In this document: positions 14,244 to 23,495 of the stretch, piece after piece
Layout of the letters: each line of letters begins with the position of its first letter
How positions within the stretch are numbered: the stretch's first letter is position 1
Assembly: GCA_030530145.1 (NCBI GenBank)
Contig: JAUMVN010000025.1
Location: forward strand, 1-33,103
DNA from: Coriobacteriia bacterium
GTDB taxonomy: Bacteria > Actinomycetota > Coriobacteriia > Coriobacteriales > Atopobiaceae
Reading direction: 5' to 3'
Length of the DNA: 33,103 nt
Position numbers and translations under genes: made by a program
The notes under the pieces: model-generated
Seen by the model: the letters and a program-made list of their open reading frames with translations, nothing else
What the model was told of the DNA's origin: nothing
Databases searched by the model: none

Positions 14244-15416
14244 CTAGAGCTCGTCGACGGCGGCCTTGAGCTGGGCCATGGCCTTCTCGACGGTGGCTCG
14301 CGGGCACGCCACGTTCATGCGCATGAAGCCGCTGAGGTCGTGGTCGAACGCCCAGCCGGCCGAGAGACCGAGCTTGGCCTTCTTGATCATGAACTCGGAG
14401 AGCTCCTCGTTGCTCATGCCAAGGCCGCGGAAGTCGATCCACATGAGGTAGGTGGCGTCCGGGCGGTTGGGCTTGACCTGCGGCAGGTTCTGGGCGCAGA
14501 AGTCGTTGACGTAGTCGAAGTTGTCGGAGACGTACTGCTTGAGCTGGGCGAGCCACCCGTGGCCCTCGCGGTAGGCGGTCTCGGTGGCGACGACGCTGAA
14601 GGCGTTGTTGCGCAGGATGTCCATGGCCACCCAGTAGTCGTCGAAGTCGCGCTTCATCTTGGTGTTCGGGAAGATGATGGAGGCGCACTGCATACCGGCG
14701 AGGTTGAAGGTCTTGGAGAGCGCGGTGCAGGTGACGACGTAGTTCTTGATCTCATCGGAAAGGGTGGCCACGCGGGTGGTCTTCTTGCCGTGGAAGGTGA
14801 GGTCGGAGTGGATCTCGTCGGAGATCATGAGCAGGTTGTTGTCCATGCAGATCTGGGTGAAGCGGGTGAGCTCCTCGGGCGTCCAGACGATGCCCAGCGG
14901 GTTCTGCGGGTTGCAGAGGATGAAGGCCTTGCACTCCTTGGCCTTGGCCTCGAAGTCCTCCCAGTCGGTCGACCAGGTGCCGTCCTCGTTCTCGATCATG
15001 CGCGAGCACACGACCCTGCGGCCGATCATCTCGGGGATGTCGCGGAACTCCATGTAGACCGGGGTCTGGACCAGGACCTTGTCGCCGGGCATGGTGTTGA
15101 TCTTGAGAAGAGCGGCGAAGGCCGGGACGACGCCCATGCACCAGCTGAGCTTGTCGACGTCGGGACGCCAGCCGTAGTACTTCTCCTCCCAGTCCTGCAG
15201 GGCCTCCCAGTAGCTGTCCGGGCGGGAGGTGTAGCCCCAGATGCCTTCCTCGGCTCGGGCCTTGCAGGCCTCGATGACCTCGGGAGCGGTCTTGAAGTCC
15301 ATGTCGGCGATCCACATGGGCAGGACGTCGTCGGTGCCGAAGTTGTCCTTGCGCAGGTCGTACTTGAGGCACTTGTTGGTGGTGCGGTCGTAGACGGTGT
15401 CGAAATCGTAGTGCAT
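14244..15416 (-). CDS. patB: MalY/PatB-type PLP-dependent C-S beta-lyase (cystathionine beta-lyase)
   Basis: A 390-residue fold-type I PLP enzyme of the MalY/PatB branch. Visible family marks are VLPMWIADMDFKTAPEV at about 31-47, Asn172 in CNPQNPLG, Asp200 in ISDEIHSD, the Schiff-base Lys235 in TALSKTFNLAGMQ, and a C-terminal substrate-carboxylate Arg in GFMRMNVACP. It would cleave cystathionine, cysteine or S-substituted cysteines to a thiol, pyruvate and ammonia, passing through 2-aminoacrylate. ATG has AAGGAG 6 nt upstream. It is in an operon with an amino-acid permease upstream and ridA downstream. Regulatory (MalY-like) roles are possible, but nothing here requires one. Confidence 0.92.
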   Translation of the reverse strand: MHYDFDTVYDRTTNKCLKYDLRKDNFGTDDVLPMWIADMDFKTAPEVIEACKARAEEGIWGYTSRPDSYWEALQDWEEKYYGWRPDVDKLSWCMGVVPAFAALLKINTMPGDKVLVQTPVYMEFRDIPEMIGRRVVCSRMIENEDGTWSTDWEDFEAKAKECKAFILCNPQNPLGIVWTPEELTRFTQICMDNNLLMISDEIHSDLTFHGKKTTRVATLSDEIKNYVVTCTALSKTFNLAGMQCASIIFPNTKMKRDFDDYWVAMDILRNNAFSVVATETAYREGHGWLAQLKQYVSDNFDYVNDFCAQNLPQVKPNRPDATYLMWIDFRGLGMSNEELSEFMIKKAKLGLSAGWAFDHDLSGFMRMNVACPRATVEKAMAQLKAAVDEL

Positions 15417-15560
15417 GGTTTTCTCCTTTTTCGCAGTGTCTTGCCAAGGGCGGGCGGGAGCCTGTCCTCAAAAAGGCTTTATCGGGTTGTGCGGTTTCGG
15501 GTCGGGGCGGCCGGCGTCCTGGCCTCAGAGGGGCCCGCGCCGTGGCGCGGCGCCGAGGTT

Positions 15561-16913
15561 CTAGGCCTCCAGCGAGGGCTTACCGTCTTCGGCAGTGCCG
15601 TAGTGCTTCTCGCACCACAGGTAGATCGGCAGGCCGATGAGCGTGATGCCCACGCCGAGAACGGCGTTCAAGGGGTCGCCGACGAGCACCGAGAAGAAGA
15701 CGAACACGCCGCCGCCGATGCCGATGAGGGGAATGACGGGGTAGAGGGGCACGCTGTAGAGCTCGGGGTTGTGCTTGTAGGCCTTGCGCAGCTTGAAGAT
15801 GCAGACGGTGCCGGCGGTGTAGAAGATCCACATCGTGAAGGTGAGCATGTTGGTGATGGTGTCGTAGGTGCCGGAGAGGATGAAGAGGATCGTTAGGACG
15901 CCCTGGAAGATGAGGGCGGCTGAGGGAGTGCCGAACTTCGGGTGGAGGGAGGCCAGGGTCTCGGCGCCGAGCATCTGCTTCTTCTCGCCCATGGCCTTGG
16001 TGTTGCGGGCGCCGCAGGCGAGGACCGCGTTGGCCGATCCGAAGACGGAGATCATCATGCCCGCCGTGATGAGAGCGGCCCCGCCCTCGCCGAAGAGCGC
16101 CACCGCGACGTCGACGGCGATGTGGGAGGAGCCCACGATCTGGTCGGCGGGGAGAACGGCGTAGATGGCGAAGCTGAAGCTCACGTAGACGAAGATGACG
16201 ACGGCGACGCCGAGCACGATGGCCTTGGGTAGGTCGCGGGCGGGGTTCTTCATGTCGTCCGCCATGGCGCAGCAGCTGACCCAACCCTCGTAGCCCCACA
16301 GGACGCTGAGGAGCGCGACACCGATGCCGGCGGGGGCCGCCTCGACCGGGGTCATGCTGATGTGGCCGACGTTGCCGCTGAAGGTGCCGAAGACGACGAT
16401 GATGGCCATGGGGGCCAGTTTGCCGATGGTGGCGACGACCTCGAGCCAGACGCTTCCCTTGGTGGAGAGGATCTGCGTCACCACGAGGATGAGCACCAGG
16501 CCGATGGAGAGCGCCTTTTGCTGGAGGTCGGTCATCGGCACGAAGTAGCTCGCGAAGGACGAGGCCGCGATGCACAGTGCCGCGACGCTGCCGGGCTCGC
16601 TGATGATGATGTAGGCCCAGTTGAAGAGAAACGCGATGCGCTTGCCGGCGAGCTCGGTGAGGTAGGTGTACAGGCCGCCGATCTTCGGAATGTAGGCTGC
16701 GATCTCGGCCACGGTGAGCGCCGAGGCGATGGTGATGGCGCCGCCGAGAAGCCAGGTCAGGAGCGCCCCGCCGGTCGAGCCGGTGCTCGAGAGCAGGGTC
16801 GCCGGCTTGAGGAAGATGCCGGAGCCGATGATCAGGCCGACCACGAAGATGATGCTCTGGCCAAGGTTCATCGACCTCTCGAGCTCTTGCTTTGATTCGT
16901 TAGGCTTCCCCAT
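15561..16913 (-). CDS. APC-superfamily amino acid permease (LAT/SteT-like)
   Basis: A 450-residue membrane protein with 12 predicted segments. The first helix carries the APC hallmark VGLIIGSGIFLKP (about 26-38), followed by GGLYTYLTELAGKRIAFLFNW. This resembles the LAT-type exchanger SteT and related Gram-positive permeases. It would import or exchange amino acids; by context, a sulfur-containing or serine-like substrate for the C-S lyase. The frame is open to 17042, but ATG at 16913 has AAAGGA 8 nt upstream and begins the hydrophilic N terminus MGKPNESKQELERSMNLG. It is first in the operon and divergent from the LysR gene. The 143-bp gap to patB holds a 7-bp CCGCGCC hairpin but no gene. Confidence 0.9.
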   Translation of the reverse strand: MGKPNESKQELERSMNLGQSIIFVVGLIIGSGIFLKPATLLSSTGSTGGALLTWLLGGAITIASALTVAEIAAYIPKIGGLYTYLTELAGKRIAFLFNWAYIIISEPGSVAALCIAASSFASYFVPMTDLQQKALSIGLVLILVVTQILSTKGSVWLEVVATIGKLAPMAIIVVFGTFSGNVGHISMTPVEAAPAGIGVALLSVLWGYEGWVSCCAMADDMKNPARDLPKAIVLGVAVVIFVYVSFSFAIYAVLPADQIVGSSHIAVDVAVALFGEGGAALITAGMMISVFGSANAVLACGARNTKAMGEKKQMLGAETLASLHPKFGTPSAALIFQGVLTILFILSGTYDTITNMLTFTMWIFYTAGTVCIFKLRKAYKHNPELYSVPLYPVIPLIGIGGGVFVFFSVLVGDPLNAVLGVGITLIGLPIYLWCEKHYGTAEDGKPSLEA

Positions 16914-17021
16914 AGTGGAAGTCCTTTCTTCTAGGCTTATGAACTTCGAGTGCGCGCCGCTCTTTGCGGTTTTGATTCTGCGGCCGTTTGGCGGCGATGT
17001 AAAATACGCAATCTTTCCCTG

Positions 17022-17037
17022 AATTATCATGAGAATT
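17022..17037. promoter_or_regulatory. AT-rich dyad in the permease/lysR divergent spacer
   Basis: AATTATCATGAGAATT is a near-perfect 16-bp dyad centred on TCATGA, in the only AT-rich part of the 207-bp divergent spacer. Position and symmetry suit a LysR-type regulator site controlling both transcripts. The exact T-N11-A spacing is not met, so this is tentative. Confidence 0.4.
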
Positions 17038-17120
17038 TGCATTTGGCATTCGCGGGGTTACGCTTGTCCCGGCTGGGGCAGTGCCCCGGCCAGCCCGGCC
17101 CCCCCGAGACTTGGAGCATC

Positions 17121-18026
17121 ATGACGTCGCTAGAGATCGAGGCCTTTCTCGCCACCGTAAAGTGCGGGACCCTTACCAAAGCCGCCGAGTTCCTGCACAT
17201 CTCCCAGCCGTGCCTGAGCACGCGGCTCAACCAGCTCGAGGCCGAGATGGGCTGCATGCTCGTCGTCAGGCGCAAGGGCATCAAGTCCGTCGAGCTCACC
17301 GAGAAGGGGCGGCTGTTCCTCGGCATCGCGGAGCAGTGGAACTCGATGACGGTCGCCGCCGAGGACTTCAGGAACAACTCGGACCGGGCCGTCCGCCCGA
17401 AGTTCCGCATCTCGTCGTTCGACGGGCCCTACCTCGACGTGTTCCCACCGGTGGTCAAGCGCTTCATAGCCGAGCACCCGGACGTCGACCTGGTCATGGA
17501 GGATTCCTCGACCAACACCTCCTATTCGGCCGTCCTGAACGGCCTCATCGACATGGCCTTCGTCGGCACGAACCGCCATTTCAGCGAGCTGCGCGCCGTC
17601 ACCGTCTACTCCGAGAAGATGGTCTTCGTCTGCAACGCGGGAGCCGACTACCCGCCGCTCGTCGAGGTGGCCTCGCTCGACTCCGAGAACTGCGTCTACA
17701 CGGCCTTCTCCGAGGATTTCGACGTCTGGATGGCGAGCTGGTTCGGCGCGAGGACCCCGTTCATAACGACGAACCTCAACGAGCAGATGTGCGACCTGCT
17801 CGTCTCCTCCGAGCAGCCCTTGTGGTCCATCGTCCCGGCCTCGGTGGCGCACCGGTTCGTGGGCACCGGCAAGCTCTCCGCGAGGCTGCTCGACCACAAC
17901 CCTCCCGACCGCATCATCTACTGCATCAGCAAGGCGAGCGGGGGCTCGCCTTACACGGGCGTCTTTCTGAACATGCTGCGCGAGGAGCTGGATAGAGGCG
18001 CCGTCTCCGTCACCTCGATGCTCTGA
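17121..18026 (+). CDS. LysR-type transcriptional regulator
   Basis: A 301-residue protein with an N-terminal winged helix-turn-helix, MTSLEIEAFLATVKCGTLTKAAEFLHISQPCLSTRLNQLE (about 1-40), and the wing to residue 65. A periplasmic-binding-protein-like effector domain follows (about 90-290). It is transcribed divergently from the permease-patB-ridA operon, the usual layout for a LysR protein controlling its neighbour in response to a pathway metabolite; here an amino acid such as a cysteine derivative is my inference. ATG at 17121 has GGAG 4 nt upstream; the longer frame from 16950 lacks family sequence before this point. Very GC-rich short inverted repeats follow the stop. Confidence 0.92.
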   Translation: MTSLEIEAFLATVKCGTLTKAAEFLHISQPCLSTRLNQLEAEMGCMLVVRRKGIKSVELTEKGRLFLGIAEQWNSMTVAAEDFRNNSDRAVRPKFRISSFDGPYLDVFPPVVKRFIAEHPDVDLVMEDSSTNTSYSAVLNGLIDMAFVGTNRHFSELRAVTVYSEKMVFVCNAGADYPPLVEVASLDSENCVYTAFSEDFDVWMASWFGARTPFITTNLNEQMCDLLVSSEQPLWSIVPASVAHRFVGTGKLSARLLDHNPPDRIIYCISKASGGSPYTGVFLNMLREELDRGAVSVTSML

Positions 18027-18189
18027 CGCGCCCTTTCTTGAGGCCGGCCGCGCCTTGGCCGGGAGGCGGGGACCCGCGCGCGGGAAGTTAGCGTTTTTTG
18101 TTTCCTCGCGCACGACGGCCCGGGCTGATGTACCGGTTTGGGTAAAAATCAGCAGTTGAAATCAAAACGGAAAAGAGGCGCCCGACCGC

Positions 18190-21100
18190 ATGCTAGAGCT
18201 CAAGAACATCCGCAAGGAATACACTACCGGGTCCTTCACCCAGGTCGCGCTCGACGACGTCAGCGTGTCCTTCCGCGACAGCGAGTTCGTCGCTATCCTC
18301 GGGCCCTCGGGCTCCGGCAAGACGACCCTGCTCAACGTCGTCGGCGGCCTCGACCATTTCGACTCCGGCGACCTGGTCATCGACGGCATCTCGACCAAGG
18401 ACTTCCGCGACCGCGACTGGGACGCCTACCGCAACAACCGCATCGGGTTCGTCTTCCAGAGCTACAACCTGATCCCGCACCAGACCGTGCTCGAGAACGT
18501 CGAGCTCGCCCTCACGCTCTCGGGCGTCGGCCACGCCGAGCGCCGCGAGCGCGCGAAGGAGGCCCTGGGGCGCGTGGGCCTCGCGCAGCACGTCGACAAG
18601 CGCCCCGCGCAGCTCTCGGGCGGCCAGATGCAGCGCGTGGCCATCGCCCGCGCCCTTATCAACGACCCCGAGATCGTGCTCGCCGACGAGCCCACGGGCG
18701 CCCTCGATTCCGCTACGTCCGTTCAGGTCATGGACCTGCTCAAGGAGGTCGCGCGTGACCGCCTGGTCATCATGGTCACGCACAACCCGGAGCTCGCGCA
18801 CGAGTACGCGACCCGCATCGTCACCATCGGGGACGGCCGCGTGGCCGGCGACACCGACCCCTTCGCGCCCGACTCCGCCGCCCTGCGCGAGGCCAAGCCG
18901 ACCCGCCGCACGTCCATGAGCTTCCTCACCGCGCTCGGCCTCTCGGCCCGAAACCTGCTCACCAAGAAGGGCCGCACCGCCATGACGGCCTTCGCGGGGT
19001 CCATCGGCATCATAGGCATCGCCGCCATCCTCGCCCTCTCCAACGGCGTGAACGAGTACATCGCCAAGGTCGAGGAGGACACGCTCTCCAGCTACCCGCT
19101 CACCATCTCCAAGCAGAGCTACGACATGAGCTCCATGCTCGGCGACCCCTCGGGCTCTGCCGCCGCGGACTCGGACGACGCCTCCTCCGGCGACGGCTCC
19201 GTGGACACCTCGCAGGCCATCCCGGTCTTCACCGCCATCAAGGACATGTTCGCGAGCGTCAAGTCCAACGACATGACGAGCTTCAAGGCCTGGCTCGACG
19301 CGGGCGGCGACGGCATGTCCGACGACGTCAACTCCATCCAGTACGACTACGGCGTCGAGCCAATCGTCTACCGCGAGTCCGACGACGGCGGCTCGCCCAC
19401 GAAGCTTCTTCCCAACGCGATGACGGAGGCCATGAGCACGGGCATGTCGTCCACCGTCGCCTCCTACTCGGGCACCGACGTCTTCAACGAGATGATCGAC
19501 GACCCCGAGCTCCTCGAGTCGCAGTACGACGTCGTCGCCGGCCGCTGGGCCGAGTCCGCCGACGAGGCCGTCCTCGTGCTTTCGAGCCGCGGCACGGTCG
19601 GCGACTACACGCTCTACAGCATCGGCGCGCTCGACATCAACGAGCTGAACGACCTCGTCACGGCCTCTCTCACCTCGGGCGAGGACGTCGAGACGCCCGA
19701 CACCGACGTGACCTTCACCTACGACGACGCCCTGGGGACGAGCTTCAAGGTCCTCGCCGCCTCCGATGCCTACCGCAGAAACGACGAGACGGGCGGCTGG
19801 ACCGATATGTCCGACGACGAGGAGTACATGGCGTCCCAGGTCGAGAACGGCCTGGACTTGCGGATCGTCGGCGTGGTCAAGCCCAACGAGTCGGCGAGCT
19901 CCAACGCGCTGTCGGCCGGCATCGCCTACACCCACGGCCTCACGACCGCCCTCATGGAGCGTGCCGCCGCCTCCGAGATCGCGCAGCAGCAGCTCGCGGA
20001 CCCCTCGACCGACGTCTTCACGGGCAAGTCCTTCGACGAGCTCCAGGAGGACGCGAAGAAGGGCGTCGACCTCCAGAGCATGTTCTCCGTCGACGAGGAC
20101 GCGCTGAGAAGCGCCTTCAGCTTCGACGAGTCAGCCCTTTCGGGCCTCTCGGGCGGCCTCGACCTCTCGGGCATGGACCTCTCCGGCGTCGACCTCTCGG
20201 GCCTCGACATCGACTTGTCGGGCATCTCGCTCGACGTGGACTTCTCGTCGGCTCTCGAGGGTGCGCCGGCCCCCGACTTCTCCGGCGTCTTCGAGGGGCT
20301 CGAGCTCACGCCCGAGCAGCTCCAGGAGGCGGGCCGCCTCGCGAACCGGCTGCTCGCGGGCTTCGTGGGCTCCGACGAGTTCAAGGCGCTCGGGGACGAC
20401 GTCAAGGACCCCGAGAAGGTCCTCGCGGCCTTCAAGGCCTATCTCTCGGGCAACGACGAGGCCAAGGCGCTGCTGCGGCAGATCGAGGACCTCGGCGGCG
20501 GGGCCCTGTCCCAGCGGCTGCAGGACGCGCTCTCGGCCTACATGCGCGACAGCTTCGCGCCCTACCTGCAGCAGGTCATGGCCCAGGCTACCGAGCAGCT
20601 GGCCCAGCAGATCGCCCAGGCCGTCTCCCGGCAGGTGAAGGCCGGCATGGCCCGCGCGCTCGACCAGGTGGCGACCCAGATGACCGAGGCCATGGAGGGC
20701 GTCGCCGCGCAGATGAGCGGCAGCCTCGCGGGCCTCGAGGACGCGTTTTCGGTGGACGCGGACGCCTTCGCGTCGGCCATCCACGTGAACATGGACGCCT
20801 CCGACCTCTCGTCGCTCATCTCGAGCTACGCGAAGGCGAGCTCGCTCACCTACGACAACAACCTGAAGACCCTCGGCTATGCCGACGAGTCCGACCCGCA
20901 GTCGGTGAAGATCTACCCCAAGGACTTCGAGGCCAAGGAGCGCGTGCTCGAGCGGATCGACGGCTACAACGCCGCCGTGCAGGAGCGGGGCGAGGACGAC
21001 AAGGCCATCTCCTATACCGACTACGTCGGCGTGCTCATGGGCTCGGTCACCGACATCGTGAACATGATCAGCCTCGTTCTCATCGCCTTCGTGAGCATCA

Positions 21101-21468
21101 GCCTTGTGGTCTCCTCGATCATGATCGGCATCATCACCTACATCTCGGTCCTCGAGCGCAAGAAGGAGATCGGCATCCTGCGCGCCATCGGCGCCTCCAA
21201 GCGAAACGTGGCCAACGTCTTCAACGCCGAGACCTTCATCGAGGGCCTCATCTCGGGCGTCTTCGCCATCGTCGTCGTGGTCTGCGCGAGCTTCCCGGTG
21301 AACGCGTACGTGCTCGCCGAGCACAACGTGCCGAACATCATGAGCCTCCCCTGGTACGACGGGGCCCTGCTCATCGGCGTCTCGGTGGTCCTCACCGTCG
21401 TGGCGGGCCTCTTGCCGGCCAGGAGCGCGAGCAAGAAGGACCCCGTAGAGGCGCTCAGGTCCGAGTAG
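18190..21468 (+). CDS. ABC transporter, ATPase fused to FtsX-type permease (MacB-like)
   Basis: A 1,092-residue fusion. Residues 1-230 are a complete MacB/LolD-type ATPase: Walker A GPSGSGKT (38-45), Q-loop Gln90, signature LSGGQ (142-146), Walker B IVLADEP (162-168) and switch His198. A first membrane helix follows at about 260-285 ([20 protein letters not shown]). A very large external domain runs from about 290 to 930. Three C-terminal helices from about 950 carry the FtsX signature [19 protein letters not shown] and end [17 protein letters not shown]. The loop contains a DLSGx repeat at about 651-688 and Gln/Ala-rich helices at about 775-850. The mechanotransmission type of ABC protein usually exports peptides or lipoproteins or works with cell-wall enzymes; its substrate is unknown. 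The start is ATG with AAGAGG about 11 nt upstream. Confidence 0.9.
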   Translation: MLELKNIRKEYTTGSFTQVALDDVSVSFRDSEFVAILGPSGSGKTTLLNVVGGLDHFDSGDLVIDGISTKDFRDRDWDAYRNNRIGFVFQSYNLIPHQTVLENVELALTLSGVGHAERRERAKEALGRVGLAQHVDKRPAQLSGGQMQRVAIARALINDPEIVLADEPTGALDSATSVQVMDLLKEVARDRLVIMVTHNPELAHEYATRIVTIGDGRVAGDTDPFAPDSAALREAKPTRRTSMSFLTALGLSARNLLTKKGRTAMTAFAGSIGIIGIAAILALSNGVNEYIAKVEEDTLSSYPLTISKQSYDMSSMLGDPSGSAAADSDDASSGDGSVDTSQAIPVFTAIKDMFASVKSNDMTSFKAWLDAGGDGMSDDVNSIQYDYGVEPIVYRESDDGGSPTKLLPNAMTEAMSTGMSSTVASYSGTDVFNEMIDDPELLESQYDVVAGRWAESADEAVLVLSSRGTVGDYTLYSIGALDINELNDLVTASLTSGEDVETPDTDVTFTYDDALGTSFKVLAASDAYRRNDETGGWTDMSDDEEYMASQVENGLDLRIVGVVKPNESASSNALSAGIAYTHGLTTALMERAAASEIAQQQLADPSTDVFTGKSFDELQEDAKKGVDLQSMFSVDEDALRSAFSFDESALSGLSGGLDLSGMDLSGVDLSGLDIDLSGISLDVDFSSALEGAPAPDFSGVFEGLELTPEQLQEAGRLANRLLAGFVGSDEFKALGDDVKDPEKVLAAFKAYLSGNDEAKALLRQIEDLGGGALSQRLQDALSAYMRDSFAPYLQQVMAQATEQLAQQIAQAVSRQVKAGMARALDQVATQMTEAMEGVAAQMSGSLAGLEDAFSVDADAFASAIHVNMDASDLSSLISSYAKASSLTYDNNLKTLGYADESDPQSVKIYPKDFEAKERVLERIDGYNAAVQERGEDDKAISYTDYVGVLMGSVTDIVNMISLVLIAFVSISLVVSSIMIGIITYISVLERKKEIGILRAIGASKRNVANVFNAETFIEGLISGVFAIVVVVCASFPVNAYVLAEHNVPNIMSLPWYDGALLIGVSVVLTVVAGLLPARSASKKDPVEALRSE

Positions 21469-21564
21469 CGCGGGCGCGGGGCGCGAGCCCCGGCCGGCGC
21501 CCGCTCATGGCCACCGTATGTGGGGTTATCGTGGAGGGAGCCGGCGCGCCCGCGCGATAAAACC

Positions 21565-21592
21565 TTGACGTGAGCTGGGGATTTGCTATTCT
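21565..21592 (+). promoter_or_regulatory. Sigma-70 promoter of the rimP-to-rpoD operon
   Basis: TTGACG (21565-21570) and TATTCT (21587-21592) with 16-bp spacing lie in an AT-richer patch about 90 bp before rimP. The transcript would begin near 21600 and include the hairpin at 21617-21650. This is the best-formed promoter in the window. Confidence 0.7.
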
Positions 21593-21616
21593 GAATATGC
21601 AACTGAGCTTAAACGC

Positions 21617-21656
21617 AGGAAGTGGGGTGGATCGTCTCGCCCCGCTTCCTTTCTGT
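21617..21656 (+). terminator. Leader hairpin with short T-tract before rimP-nusA (possible attenuator)
   Basis: AGGAAGTGGGG (21617-21627) pairs with CCCCGCTTCCT (21640-21650) over 11 bp with one T/G, loop 12 nt, followed by TTCTGT. It is a moderate intrinsic terminator lying wholly within the untranslated leader, about 20 nt after the expected transcription start and 28 nt before rimP. A NusA-sensitive terminator here would let NusA limit its own operon; this is an inference. Confidence 0.55.
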
Positions 21657-21678
21657 ATGTGCACAAGAAGGAGGTCAC

Positions 21679-22170
21679 ATGCCCAAAGCCGGCACCGAAG
21701 AGGCGGTCCTCGCCGCCCTGGAGGCCCGAGCGGCCGACCACGGCATCGACGTGGTCGCGGTCGAGGTCGTGGGCGCCACGAAGAACCCGTGCGTGCGCGT
21801 CTACATCGACCACGCCGACGAGCAGGCCCCGACCATCTCGCTCGACGAGGTCGCGGCCGAGACGGGCTGGATAGGGGAGGCCCTCGACGAGCTGGACCCG
21901 ATCCCGTCCGCCTACAACCTCGAGGTGAGCAGCCCCGGCATGGCGCGCCCCCTGCGCCGCGAGCGCGACTTCGTCCGCTTCGCCGGAAACGAGGTGCAGC
22001 TCAGCACCACCGCCACCGAGGGGCGCCGCAAGTTCACCGGCACCCTCGACGGCTTCGGCGAGGGCTGCGTCCTGCTCACCGTGGACGGCGAGGCCGTCCG
22101 CATCCCGCTCGACCAGGTAAAGAAGTGCAACGTCAAGCCCGATTTCTCCCTTGCGGGCAAGAAGAAGTAG
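21679..22170 (+). CDS. rimP: Ribosome maturation factor RimP
   Basis: A 163-residue protein needed for 30S subunit maturation. The N-terminal domain holds VRVYIDHADEQAPTISLDEVAAET (about 36-60) and the family's YNLEVSSPGMARPLRRERDFVRFAG (about 77-101). The C-terminal SH3-like domain ends in VKKCNVKPDF. It is first in the operon and adjacent to nusA, as in most bacteria. ATG at 21679 has AAGGAGG 4 nt upstream; the frame is open further up, but that stretch is the leader hairpin. Confidence 0.95.
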   Translation: MPKAGTEEAVLAALEARAADHGIDVVAVEVVGATKNPCVRVYIDHADEQAPTISLDEVAAETGWIGEALDELDPIPSAYNLEVSSPGMARPLRRERDFVRFAGNEVQLSTTATEGRRKFTGTLDGFGEGCVLLTVDGEAVRIPLDQVKKCNVKPDFSLAGKKK

Positions 22171-22184
22171 GAAGGACCGTACCC

Positions 22185-23429
22185 ATGGCATCTGAGATGA
22201 TGGAAGCCCTCGAGCTCCTCTGCCAAGAGAAGCACATCGACCAGCTCTACCTGCTCGACCGTCTCGAGCAGTCCCTCGCGAAGAGCTACGCCGACGTGCT
22301 GCATCTGCCCTTCGGCGCGCGCGTGACCATCGACCGCGCCACCGGCCGCGTCTACGTCTACGAGCTCGTCCCCAAGGGCGAGGAGGACCCCGAGACCGGC
22401 GAGTACTCCGAGTTCGACGAGGTCGACGTCACGCCGCCGGGAACCTCGCGCATCGCCGCCCAGCACGCCAAGGCCGAGATCCGCGCCATCGTGCGCAACG
22501 CGGCGCGCCTCCAGATCTTCGAGGAGTTCTCGCAGCGCGTCGGCGACATCATCACCGGCACCGTCCTGCAGACCACGCCCGACTTCACCATCATCAAGAT
22601 CCGCGAGGGCGTCGAGGCCGAGCTGCCGCACTTCGACCAGCGCCGCAACCCCGACGAGCTCAACGAGCGCCCCGCCGGCGAGCGCTACATGCACAACCAG
22701 CGCGTCAAGGCCATCATCATCGGCGTGCGCGACCCCAACGCCGCCCAGCCGTCTGTGCGCGGCGAGCGCCAGCGCCCCTCCATCGTGGTCTCCCGCACGC
22801 ACCCCGACCTTATCCGCCGCCTCTTCGAGCTCGAGGTGCCCGAGGTCTACGACGGCATCGTCGAGGTCCGCTCCGTGGCCCGCGAGGCCGGCGTCCGCTC
22901 CAAGGTCGCCGTCTCGAGCAACGACGACCACCTCGACCCCGTGGGCGCCTGCGTCGGCCCCAAGGGCAGCCGCGTGCGCACCGTCGTCTCCGAGCTGCGC
23001 GGCGAGCGCGTCGACGTCGTCCTGTGGAGCGACGACCCCGCCAAGTGCGTGGCCTCCGCCCTCTCGCCGGCCCGCGTCTCGCGCGTGGTCATCGACCCCG
23101 AGGACAACTACGCCACCGTCATCGTCCCCGACGACCAGCTCTCGCTCGCCATCGGCAAGGAGGGCCAGAACGCCCGTCTCGCCGCGCGCCTGACCGGCAT
23201 GCACATCGACATCAAGAGCGAGTCCATGGCCGCCGGCGTCCTGCGCGACGCCCCCGTCGCCTCCGCCGAGGACTCCCTGATCGACGACGAGGGCGCCCAC
23301 CGCTGCGAGTACGTCGGCGCCAACGGCATCCAGTGCCGCAACATGGCGCGCCCGGGCTCCCGTTTCTGCGGCGTCCACGACGGCCTCGACGGCGTGGAGG
23401 TCTCCGACGACCCCGATTCCCTGATATAG
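22185..23429 (+). CDS. nusA: Transcription factor NusA with C-terminal Cys/His zinc-knuckle-like tail
   Basis: A 414-residue RNA-polymerase-binding elongation/termination factor. The order is an N-terminal RNAP-binding domain (about 1-125), an S1 domain (about 130-205, [20 protein letters not shown]), then KH1 and KH2 (about 230-365, [21 protein letters not shown] and [21 protein letters not shown]). A tail holds Cys374, Cys384, Cys395 and His398 in the pattern C-x9-C-x10-C-x2-H, which looks like a small zinc-binding knuckle and is not part of standard NusA. There are no E. coli-type acidic repeats. ATG at 22185 has GGAAGGA upstream, 14 bp after the rimP stop. No ylxR gene follows. Confidence 0.95.
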   Translation: MASEMMEALELLCQEKHIDQLYLLDRLEQSLAKSYADVLHLPFGARVTIDRATGRVYVYELVPKGEEDPETGEYSEFDEVDVTPPGTSRIAAQHAKAEIRAIVRNAARLQIFEEFSQRVGDIITGTVLQTTPDFTIIKIREGVEAELPHFDQRRNPDELNERPAGERYMHNQRVKAIIIGVRDPNAAQPSVRGERQRPSIVVSRTHPDLIRRLFELEVPEVYDGIVEVRSVAREAGVRSKVAVSSNDDHLDPVGACVGPKGSRVRTVVSELRGERVDVVLWSDDPAKCVASALSPARVSRVVIDPEDNYATVIVPDDQLSLAIGKEGQNARLAARLTGMHIDIKSESMAAGVLRDAPVASAEDSLIDDEGAHRCEYVGANGIQCRNMARPGSRFCGVHDGLDGVEVSDDPDSLI

Positions 23430-23495
23430 CGCGGACACCCGCACACGCACTAACCGCCCGCGGCGTCGCCCGCATCTGCAAGGAAGGTAGGTCAC

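Noticed and set aside
18041..18100. Clear intrinsic terminator after the lysR gene
   Set aside because: There are GC-rich inverted repeats (CCGGCC/GGCCGG, CCCGCGCGCGGG) and a later six-T run, but the T-run is 10 nt away from the nearest stem; too weak to call.
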